Shown here: piece by piece, positions 19,518 through 31,434 of the stretch | How the letters are laid out: every line of letters starts with the position of its first letter | Position numbering within the stretch: the stretch's first letter is position 1 | Source: Macrothele yani | Taxonomy: Eukaryota > Arthropoda > Arachnida > Araneae > Macrothelidae | Reading direction: 5' to 3' | NCBI GenBank assembly: GCA_039090855.1 | Contig: CM077022.1 | Location: forward strand, 70,890,971 to 70,954,970 | DNA length: 64,000 nt | Translations under genes and position numbers: made by a program | The notes under the pieces: model-generated | Database searches by the model: none | Told to the model about the DNA's origin: nothing | What the model saw: only the letters and a program-made list of their open reading frames with translations

Positions 19518-22500
19518 AATGCCTACATACGTATGTGGGACATCGTCGGGCTAAGTGAGGTAAGGAGAAAAGGAAAAGATCTCATTGAACTGAAAAGTGG
19601 ACATCTCTTCTACTATCGTGGGACTGATACTGGCAGAACTAGAGGTGTTGGATTTATAATAAACAAGGTACTGAAGGATAAAAATGTAGAAGTTGAAAGT
19701 TCCTCTGACAGAGCTGCACGACTCGTTATCCAACTCTCGAGAAGATACCAGGCTCAGATTATTCAAACTTATGCACCCACCACAAGTCATGCTGAAGAAG
19801 AAATTGAAGAATTTTATGAGGAAATTCGTGATCTAAATAATAAAGGTAAGCAGCACTTAAAGATAATTATGGGAGATTTCAATGCAAAAATAGGGCAACG
19901 CCAACAGAATGAAACTTCAGTAGGTAAATTCGGTCACGGCAACAGAAACCAGTGTGGAAATACTCTCATAGAGTTTGCAGAGGCAGAAGGGTTTTTCATC
20001 TTGAACTCCTTTTTCAAGAAAAAGCCACACAGGAAATGGACATGGAGACATCCAAATGGGACAACAAGTGAAATTTATTTTATTATGTGTAACAAAAAAT
20101 TCGTCATAGAAGACTGCAGTGTGCTAAACAAGTTCAACACAGGCAGTGACCATAGATTGGTGAGATGTAAGATGCACCTCAACACTAAACTCGAACGCAG
20201 CAAGCTCATAAGTCAAACAAAATGTATTGACATAACCAACCTTAAAAAACACCATAATACTTTCAAGTTGGAACTGAAGAACAGATTCTCTGCTTAAGAA
20301 AGCCTAACATCGGAAGAAGTGGATATTTCTGAAGTTAACAGAAAAGTAACCAAAGCTCTTATGGAAACAGCAACAAAATTAGCTGGGTCTAAGAACAAGT
20401 TGCATGTGAACAAATTATCAGGAAAAACCAAAACGTTGATGCAAAAAAGAAGAGACATGAGGACAACTAAAGAAGATGTGACTTCCTAAGTGGAATATAT
20501 AGAACTATGCAAGACAGTACGAAAAAGTATCACTGAAGACGTAAGGAAATTCAACTGTGAACTAGTAAGGAAAGCAATTGAAAACAACCAAAGCCTAAAG
20601 ATAGCAAGGGACATCTCAGTAAGGGAAGTATAACGAAGTAAATTTCTCCGTCATTTTTATCCGCGCCAGGATTCGAACCCGGGTCCCCTCATTCCGGAAT
20701 AAGTTGCTCTACCAATTGAGCTACACGGACGTTTCATTCTGATTCCTATCTGCCTTTATGTCGCGTGCGTCCTTCTGGCAGGTACGTCACATCTCCTGGT
20801 ACGTTACATCATCTCCCCCTTATTTATTTATTTTTTTTTCGAAGTGCTGGAGAAGGGATTCTCTTATTTTTTCTACCTCGCGGTGTGGAGAGAACATCAC
20901 ACCAATGCGAGATTTTGAACGGTCGGGTCATCCGGATATTTCGGGCGCCATTATAACGAAGTAAATTTCTCCGTCATTTTTGGTCTACGCCGGGATTCGA
21001 ACCCGGGTCCCTTCATTCCGGAATAAGTTGCTCTACCAATTGAGCTACACGGACGTTTTATTCTGATTCCTATCTGCCTTTATGTCGCGCGCGTCCTTCT
21101 GGCAGGTACGTCACATCTCCTGGTACGTTACAGAAGAAAACATATTATGGCACTGAGAAAAGAAGATGGTTCTGTAACAAGAAATAGAGGCGAAATTTTG
21201 ACAAGAGTGAAAGATTTCTACTCCAAATTATATGAAAGGGATGATACATGTACTCCAGACATCATGAAAGGTACCAGCACCAGAGTTCTTCCAGTCCTCC
21301 CAGCAGAAGTTGCACATGCAATCAAGAACATGAAGCGGGGAAAAGCTCCGGAGAAGATGGAATTACTGTAGACATCATACAAGAAGCAAGTGGAGAAATC
21401 GAAACAGTACTCGCCCAAATTTTCGCTCGATGCCTTAATAAAGGGAAGATTCCTGAGGATTGGAACAACGCTACAATAATCTTGCTACATAAAAAAGGTG
21501 ACTTTGAGGATCTCAGGAACTACAGACCTATCAGCCTCCTATCAGTGGTTTATAAAATCTTCATTAAAGTTCTTTCACACCGCTTGAAGGTGACACTGGA
21601 CATGGCTCAACCGAGAGAACAAGCTGGATTCAGGAGTGCCTACAGCACAATAGATCATATCCACGTACTGAGAGAAATAATTGAAAGAGCGAGGGAATAT
21701 GAACTTCCATTGTGCATGGCTTTTATCGATTATGAAGAAGCCTTTGATTCGGTGAAACCATCAGCCTTTACAATGGCTCTGAAATCCTGCGGTATTGAAG
21801 ATGTGTACATTAATATTATTAATAAAATCTATGAAAATGCAAGTGCAAAGATTCGGCTGTTTGAAAATACAACACACATAAAAATTGGAAAAGGAGTGAG
21901 ACAAGGTGACACCATATCTCCGAAGCTCTTTAATGCCACATTGGAAAATGTCTTTCAATCACTGAACTGGGAAAACAAAGGGATAAAGATTAATGGAGAT
22001 TATCTAACCCACCTTCGTTTTGCTGATGACATAGTCATTTTTGCAACTACCCCATCAGAGTTGCAGAGTATGATCCAGGAACTTGCTGACAAGAGTAAAG
22101 AAGTGGGATTAAAAATGAACTTTCAGAAGACAAAAGTGATGTTCAATGCTTTTACAAGAATGGAAGATTTATCGATTGATGGAGAAAAGCTGGAGATAAC
22201 GGACACGTACGTTTATCTTGGACAGCAGATATCAAGTGAGGGTCACATTGGTGAAGAAATTAATCGGCGTACAAAACTTGCCTGGAGAGCTTTTGGAAGA
22301 AACAGCATAATTTTCAAGAGCAATATGCCATTATGTCTTAAAAGAAAAGTGTTTGATCAATGCATCCTTCCAGTGCTTACGTATGATGCAGAGACGTGGA
22401 CCTTAACTAAAAGAGACATTCAAAGGCTGCAGACAACTCAAAGCAGCATGGAGAGGTGCATGCTTGGTGTAACCAGGAGAGATAAGAAGAGGAACTCGTG

Positions 22501-22797
22501 GATCCGAAAAATGACAAGAGTGGAAGACATCATGATCAGAGTTAAATCCCTGAAATGGCAATGGGCTGGAGATAATGCCAGAAGAACAGACCATCGATGG
22601 ACAGCTGAAATTTTAGATTGGATTCCAAGGGACAGAAAAAGACCCAGAAGAAGACCACATGGAAGATGGGTGAATGAAATTCGAAAGTATGCGGGAGTGA
22701 CGTGGAGGAGGCTGGCACAAGACAGACCGTTGTGGAGGAAACTTGGGGAGACCTTCGTCCAGCAGTGGATTGATAATGGTTGACAATGATGATGATG
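19518..22797 (+). pseudogene. RTE-type LINE ORF2 (endonuclease and reverse transcriptase), broken
   Basis: The protein would nick target DNA and reverse-transcribe the element RNA. The N-terminal AP-type endonuclease is read from WDIVGLSEVRRKGKDL, through IIMGDFNAKIG to NTGSDHRLVRC. Stops follow at 20295-20297 and near 20488. A TRIM interrupts 20629-21132. The reverse transcriptase part, 21147-22783, shows RPISLLSVVYK, AFIDYEEAFD, GVRQGDTISPKLF and the catalytic FADDIVIF, then the C-terminal DKKRNSWIRKMTRVEDIMIR region and a stop at 22783. One base is missing near 21352 relative to the sister copy, which shifts the frame. The 3' tail is (GAT)n. Confidence 0.88.
20629..21132 (-). mobile_element. 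TRIM copy 2, tRNA-like unit in each LTR
   Basis: LTRs 20952-21132 (5' on the minus strand) and 20629-20808 (3') flank a non-coding interior. The target duplication is GAAG (20625-20628 and 21133-21136). The empty site is seen in the RTE copy near 25075. The primer-binding site next to the 5' LTR has its last base changed (complement of 20939-20950). A purine tract GGGGGAGATGA abuts the 3' LTR. Both tRNA-like units keep A and B boxes. Confidence 0.87.
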
Positions 22798-22820
22798 ATA
22801 TATATATATATATATATACA
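22783..22820. repeat. (GAT)n then (TA)n simple repeat at LINE tail
   Basis: The RTE tail GATGATGAT passes into about ten TA units. It ends where the next 5'-truncated RTE copy starts. Confidence 0.85.
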
Positions 22821-23520
22821 AGAGTAAAGAAGTGGGATTAAAAGTGAACTTTCAGAAGACAAATGTGATGTACAATGCTTTTACAAGAAGCGAAGATTTA
22901 TCGATTGATGGAGAAAGGCTTGAGACAACCGATTCCTACATTTATCTTGGGCAGCAGATATCGTGTGAGGGTCACATTGATGAAGAAATTAATCGGCGCA
23001 TAAAACTTGGATGGAGAGCTTTTGGAAGAAACAGTACAATTTTTAAGAGCAGTATGCCAGTTATGTCTCAAAAGAAAAGTGTTTAATCAATGCATCCTGC
23101 CAGTTCTTACGTATGGAGCCGAGACATGGACCTTAACTTAAAAAAAAATACAAAGAATACAGACAACTCAAAGAAGCATGGAGAGATGCATACTTGGTGT
23201 TACCAGGAAAGATAAGAAGAGGAACTTGTGGATAAGGAAAATGACAGGAGTGGACGACATCATGACCAGAGTGAAATCACTGAAATGGCAATGGGCTGGA
23301 CATGTTGCCAGAAGAACAGACGACCGATGGACAACCGAAATTTTAGACTGGATTCCGAGGGATAGGAAAAGACCCAGAAGAAGACCCCGTGGGAGATGGA
23401 AGGATGAAATTCGAAAGTATGCTGGAGTGACGTGGAGGAGACAAGCCCAAGACAGACAATTGTGGAAGAAATTTAGAAAGACCTTCATACAGCAGTGGAA
23501 TGATAATGGTTGATGATGAT
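22818..23520 (+). pseudogene. RTE-type LINE, 5'-truncated copy
   Basis: It begins inside the reverse transcriptase at KEVGLKVNFQKTN and runs to the C-terminus QQWNDNG and stop at 23513, then GAT repeats. A one-base shift near 23065 separates two frames, and an A run at 23142-23149 adds a second break. It is somewhat diverged from the copy just upstream. Confidence 0.85.
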
Positions 23521-23524
23521 GATA

Positions 23525-26490
23525 TATCATCATCATCATCATTGTCAACCATTATCAATCCACTGCTGGACCAAGGTCTCCCCAAGTTTCCTCCACAACG
23601 GTCTGTCTTGTGCCAGTCTCCTCCATGTCACCCCTGCATACTTTCGAATTTCATCCACCCATCTCCCATGTGGTCTTCTTCTGGGCCTTTTCCTCTCCCT
23701 TGGAATCCAATCTAAAATTTCGGCTGTCCATCGATGATCTGTCCTTCTGGCAGTATGTCCAGCCCATTGCCATTTCAGGGAGTTGCTCTGATCATGATGT
23801 CTTCCACTCTTGTCATTTTTCGGATCCACGAGTTCCTCTTCTTATCTCTCCTGGTTACACCAAGTATGCAGCTCTCCATGCTACTTGAGTTGTCTGCAGC
23901 ACTTTGTATGTCTCTTTTAGTTAAGGTCCACGTCTCTGCACCATACGTAAGCACTGGAAGGATGCATTGATCAAACACTTTTCTTTTAAGACATAATGGC
24001 ATATTGCTCTTGAAGATTATCCTGTTTCTTCCAAAAGCTCTCCAGTCAAGTTTTGTACGCCGATTAATTTCTTCATCAATGTGACCCTCACTTGATATCT
24101 GCTGTCCAAGATAAACTTACGTATCTGTTATCTCCAGCTTTTCTCCATCAATCGATAATTCTTCATTTCTTGTAAAAGCATTGAACATCACTTTTGTCTT
24201 CTGAAAGTTCATTTTTAATCCCACTTCTTTACTCTTGTCAGCAAGTTCCTGGATCATACTCTGCAGCTCTGATGGGCTAGTTGCAAAAATGACTACGTCA
24301 TCAGCAAAACGAAGGTGGGTTAGATAATCTCCATTAATCTTTATCCCCTTGTTTTCCCAGCTCAGTGACTGAAAACACCCTCCAATGTGGCATTAAAGAG
24401 GTTCGGAGATATGGTGTCACCTTGTCTCACTCCCTTTCCAATTTTTATGTGTGTTGTATTTTCAAACAGCCTAATCTTTGCACTTGCGTTTTCATAGATG
24501 TTATTAATAATATTAATGTATGCATTTTCAATACCGCAGGTTTTCAGAGCCATTGTAACTGCTGATGGTTTCACCGAATCAAAGGCTTTTTCATAATCGA
24601 TAAAAGCCATGCACAATGGAAGTTCATATTCCCTCGCTCTTTCAATTAGTTCTCTCAGCACATGGATATGATCTATTGTGCTGCAGCCACTCCTGAATCC
24701 AGCTTGTTCTCTCGGTTGAGCCATGTCCAGTGTTACCTTCAAGCGGTGTGAAAGAACTTCAGTGAAGATTTTATAAACTACTGATAGGAGGCTGATATGT
24801 CTGTAGTTTCCGAGATCCTCAATGTCACCTTTCTTATGTAGCAGGATCATTGTAGCGGTGTTCCAATCCTCAGGAATCTTTCCTTCATTAAGGCATCGAG
24901 TGAAAATTTGGGCGAGTACTGTTTCGATTTCTCCACTTGCTTCTTGTATGATGTCTACAGTAATTCCATCTTCTCCAGGAGCTTTTCCCCGCTTTCACTC
25001 TTGTCAAAATTTCGCCTCTATTTCTTGTTACAGAACCATCTTCTTTTCTCAGTGCCATAATCTGTTTTCTTCCCTTACTGAGATGTCCCTTTGCTATCTT
25101 TAGGCTTTGGTTGTTTTCAATTGCTTTCCTCACTAGTTCACAGTTGAATTTTCTTACGTCTTCAGTGATACTTTTTCGTACTGTCTTGCATAGCTCTATA
25201 TATTCCACTTTGGAAGTCACATCTTCTTTAGTTGTCCTCATCTCTCTTCTTTTTTGCATCAACATTTTCGTTTTCCCTGATAATTTATTTACATGCAACT
25301 TGTTCTTAGACCCAGCTAATTTTGTTGCTGTTTCCATAAGAGCTTTGGTTACTTTTCTGTTAACTTCAGAGATGTCCACTTCTTCCGATGTTAAGCCTTC
25401 TAAAGCAGAGAACCTGTTCTTCAGTTCCAACTTGAAGGTATTATGGTGTTTTTTAAGGTTGGTTATGTCAATAGATTTTGTTTGTCTTATGAGCTTGCCA
25501 CGTTCAAGTTTAGTGTTGAGGTGCATCTTACATCTCACCAATCTATGGTGACTACCTGTGTTGAACTTGTTTAGCACACTGCAGTCTTCTATGCCGAATT
25601 TTTTGTTACACGTAATAAAATCAATTTCACTTGTCGTCCCATTTGGATGTCTCCATGTTCATTTCCTGTGTGGCTTTTTTCTTGAAGAAGGAGTTCAAGA
25701 TGAAAAACCCTTCTGCCTCTGCAAACTCAACGAGAGTATTTCCACGCTGGTTTCTGTTGCCGTGACCGAATTTACCTACTGAAGTTTCATTCTGTTGGCG
25801 TTGCCCTATTTTTGCATTGAAATCTCCCATAATTATTTTTCAAGTGCTGCTTACCTTTATTATTTAGATGACAAATTTCCTCATAAAATTCTTCAATTTC
25901 TTCTTCAGGATGACTTGTGGTGGGTGCATAAGTTTGAATAATCTGAGCCTGGTATCTTCTCGAGAATTGGATAACAAGCCGTGCAGCTCTGTCAGAGGAA
26001 CTTTCAACTTCTACAACTTTATCCTTCAGTTTCTTGTTTATTATAAATCCAACACCACTAGTTCTGCCAGTATCTGTCCCACGATAGTAGAAGAGATGTC
26101 CACTTTTCCGTTTGATGAGATCTTCTCCTTTTCTCCTTACCTCACTTAGCCCCACGATGTCCCACTTGATCCTTTGTAGTTCCTCTTCCAATTCAAGAAG
26201 CCTTGAATCAGAAGATAGGGAGCGTCCGTTATACGTAGCCAAGGTCAGCATCAGATGGCAGCCTAGTCCGGTCCTCCGGGGATTCTTAGCACCCTCTGCC
26301 TTCATGTCGCACTGGCCGCTGCCTTGGCCAGGTACATTCCAGCTGCCGGAGACTGAGGGCCAAGATTTAAGTTGTGGAGTCATTTTGGAGGGGTTTGGCC
26401 ATAACTCACCACGCTGGCCAAGCGGGTTGGTGAGTGTGGGATAGAATTTCCTCTGATCCCGATGGTATAGTTATACCGCTATTGGCGGTC
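23525..26490 (-). pseudogene. RTE-type LINE, near full length, broken
   Basis: This copy lies tail to tail with the upstream copy. From the 5' side, a short leader (26490-26384) is followed by the endonuclease, 26383-25558 in pieces (TLATYNGRSLSS, WDIVGLSEVRRKGEDL, NTGSHHRLVRC). The SDH motif is changed to SHH, which removes an endonuclease catalytic aspartate. A region of about 135 bases present in the sister copy (around 21210-21345) is deleted near 24990. The reverse transcriptase continues 24850-24362 and down to 23545 with several frameshifts. The tail is (GAT)n, seen here as ATC repeats at 23527-23541. Confidence 0.86.
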
Positions 26491-26491
26491 G

Positions 26492-26492
26492 A

Positions 26493-26532
<40 letters not shown>
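26492..26532. repeat. (TA)n microsatellite
   Basis: About 20 TA units lie at the 5' edge of the minus-strand RTE copy. Confidence 0.9.
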
Positions 26533-26536
<4 letters not shown>

Positions 26537-26591
26537 TAACTACTACATCTACATATATAGAAGTAATTACTATACAAATAATATATAACAG

Positions 26592-26838
26592 GTGCGTATT
26601 TAAAAGAGGCCTTGCCCCCCGATAGTGTTTATTTTTTTTGTTTTTGGTTAAAATGCGACTCCTATTAAAAAAAAATGTCTTAATTTAACAAAAATGCATC
26701 AACTTACATTAGAAGAAATGCTGTAATTTTTCTTCTACTTTTTCGTTAACTTTAATTTTGTTCTGGTGGATTTCAAAAACTTCCATTTTTCGTCGCCTCC
26801 CCCTCCCGAAGAAAATTCTGTATGTGCTCCTATAGTAA
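26592..26838 (-). mobile_element. hAT-type MITE, uninterrupted copy
   Basis: This is homologous in reverse to 14330-14495 plus 18072-18152 and shows that family without its Tc1 insertion. The ends are CAGGTGCGTATTTAAA at the left and, read inward, AGGAGCACATACAGAATT at the right, each followed by a G- or C-rich block. It is non-coding and lies within the larger hAT element. Confidence 0.72.
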
Positions 26839-27589
26839 TTACTTCATCAAACATTTCAAGAACAAACTTTCGTCAGCTAAACAAGGGGTGGCCGGCTCAC
26901 AGTGTGGGTGTTTGTTTCTGCAGGCTTGAAATTTTTATCTCTTAAAATGCATTCAACACACTCCTAAATCCTCAATCGCGATTACCTGACTACGAGGTAT
27001 GATTAGTCTACTTATTATATTTTGTAGAATGGCATGCGTCTTAATAGACTTTTTAGCAAAATAAACTATAATACTTGAACAAATATTAAGAAAATTATAA
27101 TTGGAGAAAAATGTGTAGCCATAAAAGAAACGAAATTTCCTTTTTAATTACAGCCTGAATTTAAACATTTGGCTCTGTAACATAAGATGTCTCGGTCGGG
27201 GGGAAGGGGCGGGGTAATTTCCGGGAGAGCTTCGCCCCCCCGGATCTAGGCCTGAAAGAAACACTGGCTTTACCTCTGTAGTACGTCACATCATCTCCCT
27301 CTTAATTTTTTTTTAAGCAAAGAACGAACTTTCATTAATTCCAGACGATGTGTGGAACAAACATCACACATTTTTCGAAGAACCCAACGGACAGTACATC
27401 CATATTTACGTTCGGGCGCCAATGTGAAAACACAAATTCGTCCGTGGCCCCCTCACTCCGGAGTAAGTTGCTCTCCCAACTAAGCTGCACGGACGGAATG
27501 TATCGCTGCAGATTTGTCGTCTTGACAAGTGCTTTACCTCTGTAGAACGTCACACCAATTCTTATTATATCGTTTCTTATATACACTAC

Positions 27590-28552
27590 ACGTAGTGCGA
27601 TCAAAAAGTTACGAGACTAGGTACGTAGCGTGCCAACAGATGCCAGTACGCGGATGAACGAGCGCTGGTCGAGGGCAGTGACCTTCATGAGTCATTGTGC
27701 CGAGTGGCGTCGTTCTGTGAACATCGGGAGCTGTGCTACACGATATTTGGTGACCATGTGCAGAACACAGCTGCGATTTTGGTGTGGACTGCAAACTAGA
27801 GCAGCGGGCGAACATCAAATTCTGCGTCAAACTCGGCAAATCGGGAACGGAGACGCATGAAATGTTCCTGTCGCGGTTCATCACACTGGGGACGAGACTT
27901 GGGTCTGCGGTTACGACCCGGAGACCAAACAACAGTCGTCGCAGTGGAAGAGCCCGGCATCTCCACGACCGAAGAAGGCCCGACAGGTCTGGAGCGCAAC
28001 CAAAAGCATGCTCATCGTGTTCTTCGACATTCGTGATGTTGTACACCGTAAATTTCGTCCCCCAGGGCCAGACCGTCTCCGGCCCTTTTTTACTGCGATG
28101 TTCTGCGGCGTCTTAGGGAGGACATTCGTCGCAAACGACCTGAAATGTGGAGCAGGGGCGATTTCCTGCTCCATTACGACAATGCAGCAACTCACAGAGC
28201 GTTAGCAACACGCCAGTTTTGCAGCAGCAACAGCATGACTACCATACCTCAGCCGCCTTACTCGACGGACTTGGCCCCGTGCGACTACTTTCTGCTCCCG
28301 AAGACGAAGCTGAAGCTCAAGGGTCACCGTTTTGAAACCGTGGACGGGATCCTGCGCAAATCGCGGACGGTGCTTGACACGATTCGCGAACAGGACTTCC
28401 AGAGAGCGCTCCAAACAGTGGCAGAAACGCTGGCAGCGGTGTATCGCTGCCCAAGGAGACTACTTTGAGGGAGATCATACCCAGACATAAGTAACGAAAG
28501 TACTTTGTTGTATATTGGCCTAGACTCGGAACTTTTTGATTGGACCTCGTAT
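27590..28552 (+). mobile_element. mariner transposon, internally deleted
   Basis: Inverted ends of about 28 bp share GATCAAAAAGTTACGAG and the reverse of CAATCAAAAAGTTCCGAG. The total length of 0.96 kb is shorter than the usual 1.3 kb because part of the transposase is missing. Confidence 0.83.
27772..28468 (+). pseudogene. mariner transposase (deleted, frameshifted)
   Basis: The N-terminal text EQRANIKFCVKLGKSGTETHEM is typical of mariner. It jumps directly to the catalytic domain. There the Asp motif is read in another frame (GDETWVCGYDP near 27890), then HYDNAATHRA near 28175, then PPYSTDLAPCDYFLLPK near 28255, which gives the mariner DD-34-D layout. The rest of the DNA-binding domain has been deleted. 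Frameshifts near 27880 and 28110 prevent expression. Confidence 0.8.
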
Positions 28553-28555
28553 TAT

Positions 28556-29676
28556 GAAACGTATTCTGACACCACAATGATTTCGGACAAATTATCGCAA
28601 TTGGTAGTTAGTCAGCCCACCTTTTTCTTGTATGACAGCGGCAACACGTCGAGGCATACTATGAACCAATTTCCGGTAGGTCTCGACAGGAATGGCTATA
28701 GCCATTCGTCTTGAAAAGCTGCTGCCAGAGTGGAGAGCGAAGACGGTCGTTGTGGTCGATTTCGTATCAGTTCATCCCCGAGGTATTCTATGGGAAAAGA
28801 TCAGGACTATGAGCAGGGCAGTCTAATAATTCCACCTCATTTTCAAGAAACCAGTCCTGATCACGCCATCCAATGTGGCAGGCAGCTCGATCGTGTTGTA
28901 AGAGACAATGGTCATTTCCATAATCCTGTCACATTGTTGTTAAGGCAGAATTATCCGGAACGTCGAGGTATACTTCAGAGTTTATGTTTTGTGGTATACT
29001 AACCAACGGGCGGAGGCTCATCCACGAAAAACAACTCCATACCATGATGGAGCCTCCGCCGAACTTAACAGTTGGAGAAATACAGTCCGACAGAAAATCG
29101 TTCGCCGGGCTGTCGCCAAATCCAAACACGTCCAACAGATTGAAAGAGTGAAAAGCGTGACTCCTGACTACAAAGAACAACGTTCCAGTCGCCCATAGAC
29201 CAGGAACAACGGGAGACACACCTGTCCAAACGGAGCTTCGCATTCACGGTAGTGATGTTTGGCTTGTGTACCGCTGCTCTACCATAATAACCCACACTGT
29301 GCAAATCTCTTCGGATAGTTCTGATACTAACCGAGCCATTGCAAGCATTCCCTACTTCAGTAGCGATGGAAACTGCAGAGGAAAAACGGGATTTCTTAAC
29401 ATTTCTTACCATGGCTCTTCGGCCATGTTCAGTCAGTGTGTGCGGCGGCCTTCCGGACGTTCTTTTACTGTAGCTGCATCGTCCTGCTTTCATCTATTCA
29501 CGACATCATTTACAGTCTATTTTGATACGTTTATTTTAGATGCAATGCTCCGTGTGGAAACGTTACTCAAATAACATCTTATGACCAGCCCAAGCTGGAA
29601 CTAGGAAATTTCGCGTCCACGCGGCATATCAGCTTCAAAGTTACTGATAACACGACAAAACATCTCAGCTTTGCAC
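28556..29676 (-). mobile_element. Tc1-like transposon, 5' end truncated
   Basis: The end at 28556-28580 (GTATTCTGACACCACAATG on the plus strand) corresponds to the 3' end of the sister copy at 57437-58641. The other end is cut where the next Tc1 begins at 29676. The two copies share transposase text over their length. Confidence 0.8.
28620..29629 (-). pseudogene. Tc1-like transposase (broken)
   Basis: The minus strand reads MPRG at about 29629, then in another frame RTSGRPPHTLTEHGRRAM and NGSVSIRTIRRDLHSVGYYG (29493-29065). After a frameshift comes PTVKFGGGSIMVWSCFSW (29070-28929), and the C-terminus VHSMPRRVAAVIQ lies near 28650. The first catalytic motif is changed from SDESRF to SQESRF, so one catalytic Asp is lost. 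Stops are frequent. Confidence 0.8.
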
Positions 29677-30838
29677 TGAAGAGCAACTGAAATAGAGATA
29701 CCTGTCTAGTAACGTGTAGCACCACCTTTCGCCCTGATGACGGCGGCGATTCGTCTCGGCATGGACTCGACAAGACACCGGAAGCGTTGGGAAGCCATAC
29801 GGAGCCACGACCCCTGAACAAGCTCCCACAGTTCACGAAGATTTGATGGAGGGGGTCATCTCCCTCGATGGCATCCCAGATGTGCTCAGGTCAGGTGACC
29901 TAGCTGGCCAAGGAAGCGAGGTCACGTCGGTGGAGTGTCCATCCAACCATTCGGATACAATTCGGGAGCAATGGCACAGTGCATTGTCTTGTTGCAGGAT
30001 GAGGTCCCCAGTGGGATGTTGAAGACGCACAAACGAGAGCAAATGGTCGTCCAGGATATCCCGGTAACATTGACCTGTGAGGGACGATGTCACACGTACC
30101 AGGGATCCCATTTCAGTCCACGTAAACAGTCCCCAGACGAGAATGCCACCCCACCACCTTGAAGAGTACCCTGCTGGCAAAAATGACCCATCGCTTCATG
30201 TGGTTTGTGCCGTACTCGTATCCTGCCATCCGCATGTACCAACGTGAATCTCGACTCATCAGTCCAGACAACATTTTTCCACATGTCTAGGGTCCAGTGG
30301 CAATGTTCCCGCTCCCATGCTAATCTTTGCACCCTGTGATGTGCGGTCCGCAGCGGTACCCTCGTGGGACGATGGCTTCTGTACCCCATAGCGAGGAGAT
30401 GGTTCTGGATGGTGTGGGTGCTTACACGTTTTTGTGCACCAGCGTTAAATTGCCGAGTGATTTCTTGCACTGTGGCCCGTCTATGCGCTGTTACAATGTG
30501 AGCTAGCCGACGATGACCTCGTTCATCCACACGTTGTTGTCCACCGCAGTTGGCCCTTGCAGGGATGGTTTTACCGGATTCGATGTACTCACGATGCACC
30601 CGTGACACAGTGGCTCGTGAAAATCCCAGTGCCTGCACGACTTCCGAGATGGAGTGACCCATCCGCCGGGCCCCGACAATTTGCCCACGATCAAATGCGC
30701 TTAGATCCTTCGTCTTACCCATACTGCGTCCGACTCTTTACTGATTCCCGTCGCATCACTCCTTATATTGTCGGATCGCTGCATACGTCATGTCGATTTG
30801 CATAACGCCAGCTGTCTCTAATTGAATTGCTCTTCAGT
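29676..30838 (-). mobile_element. Tc1-like transposon (parent type of a MITE)
   Basis: Inverted ends CACTGAAGAGCAACTGAAAT (29677) and the reverse of CACTGAAGAGCAATTCAATT (to 30838) frame a 1.16-kb element. A 250-bp derivative with the same ends occurs at 45208-45457. Confidence 0.9.
29690..30722 (-). pseudogene. Tc1-like transposase (two frames)
   Basis: The start is MGKTKDLSAFDRGQIVGARR (30722). The helix-turn-helix (HSISEVVQALGFSRATVSRV), second DNA-binding part (RRLAHIVTAHRRATVQEIT) and WTDESRF with the first Asp are all in one open frame down to about 30180. A frameshift moves reading to 30180-29833, where LILQQDNALCHCS holds the second Asp. A further deletion near 29860 removes the catalytic Glu from frame (PDLSTSGM in place of PDLN-IE). 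Apart from these changes the copy is well preserved and probably young. Confidence 0.86.
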
Positions 30839-31434
30839 GTATATTGAATAATAATTTTGTCAAATCTCCGGTCGAAAGTTTGGTTATACGTTTAAAATGC
30901 TTTACTGCAATAACAAAATATATTACAATAAGGCAAATCTCGATGGATGAGGCAGTTTCATCCATCACCGTTTGTTTGATAGTTGTTCAAAATGTCCTTC
31001 GTCTTCCATGGAATTCAGCCACCTTTGAATCCTGAATACCACCAATACGGTTACACGGTTGTCTAACGCCATTTCTAAAGGCAGTTTCTAACGTACACAG
31101 TATGTTTGTGAAACTCTTTAGAAACTAACACAATACAAATTATTTGTTTCAGATTATTCATTAAAAAACAAACAAACCGCATGCTTTGTTTAACAGATCT
31201 ATGGTCACCACTGTTTGGAAAGTGACCGAGAAAGTATAAAACGCCTGACGACAGGGCAGGTTGTTCATATAAGTGCATTAGCGAGAGAGAGAGAAGCACT
31301 GTTACCTACATAACGTGCACACCATTTTAGGTTAGTGCGTCGTACAATTCTAGCATGTCTGAGCTTCGTTCTTGAAATGCAGAGTCATCGTAAACAAGTT
31401 AGTAAAATCAAGCAATGCATTGATTGTGATACGC
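30839..31434. other. Unassigned AT-rich stretch
   Basis: No gene or element is recognised between the Tc1 copy and the tandem repeat that follows. A GA-rich stretch lies near 31283-31292. Confidence 0.5.

Larger units (their letters stand above)
19122..27266. mobile_element. hAT-type element (8.1 kb with nested LINEs)
   Basis: The 16-bp inverted ends CAGTGTTTCTTTCAGG (19122-19137) and its reverse (27251-27266) are flanked by the exact 8-bp duplication GCTTTACC (19114-19121 and 27267-27274). The ends are followed by G-rich text on both sides. Own sequence is limited to about 19122-19196 and 26533-27266. I find no transposase, so it was probably a non-autonomous element of under 1 kb that later collected four RTE LINE copies. 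Confidence 0.85.
18981..27554 (-). mobile_element. Older TRIM relative (family C), split by a hAT insertion
   Basis: Read on the minus strand, the 5' LTR is 27423-27554 (132 bp). The primer-binding site TGGCGCCCGAAC is the complement of 27410-27421. The interior is 27291-27409, with a purine tract GAGGGAGATGA next to the 3' LTR. The 3' LTR is 27275-27290 continued at 18981-19121. The LTRs start TGTGACG and end TTCACA. The LTRs hold the same tRNA-like unit, but its T-arm and B box are degenerate in one LTR and deleted in the other. The flanks CCAG and CCAA differ by one base. A hAT element with its 8-bp duplication sits inside the 3' LTR. Confidence 0.83.
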
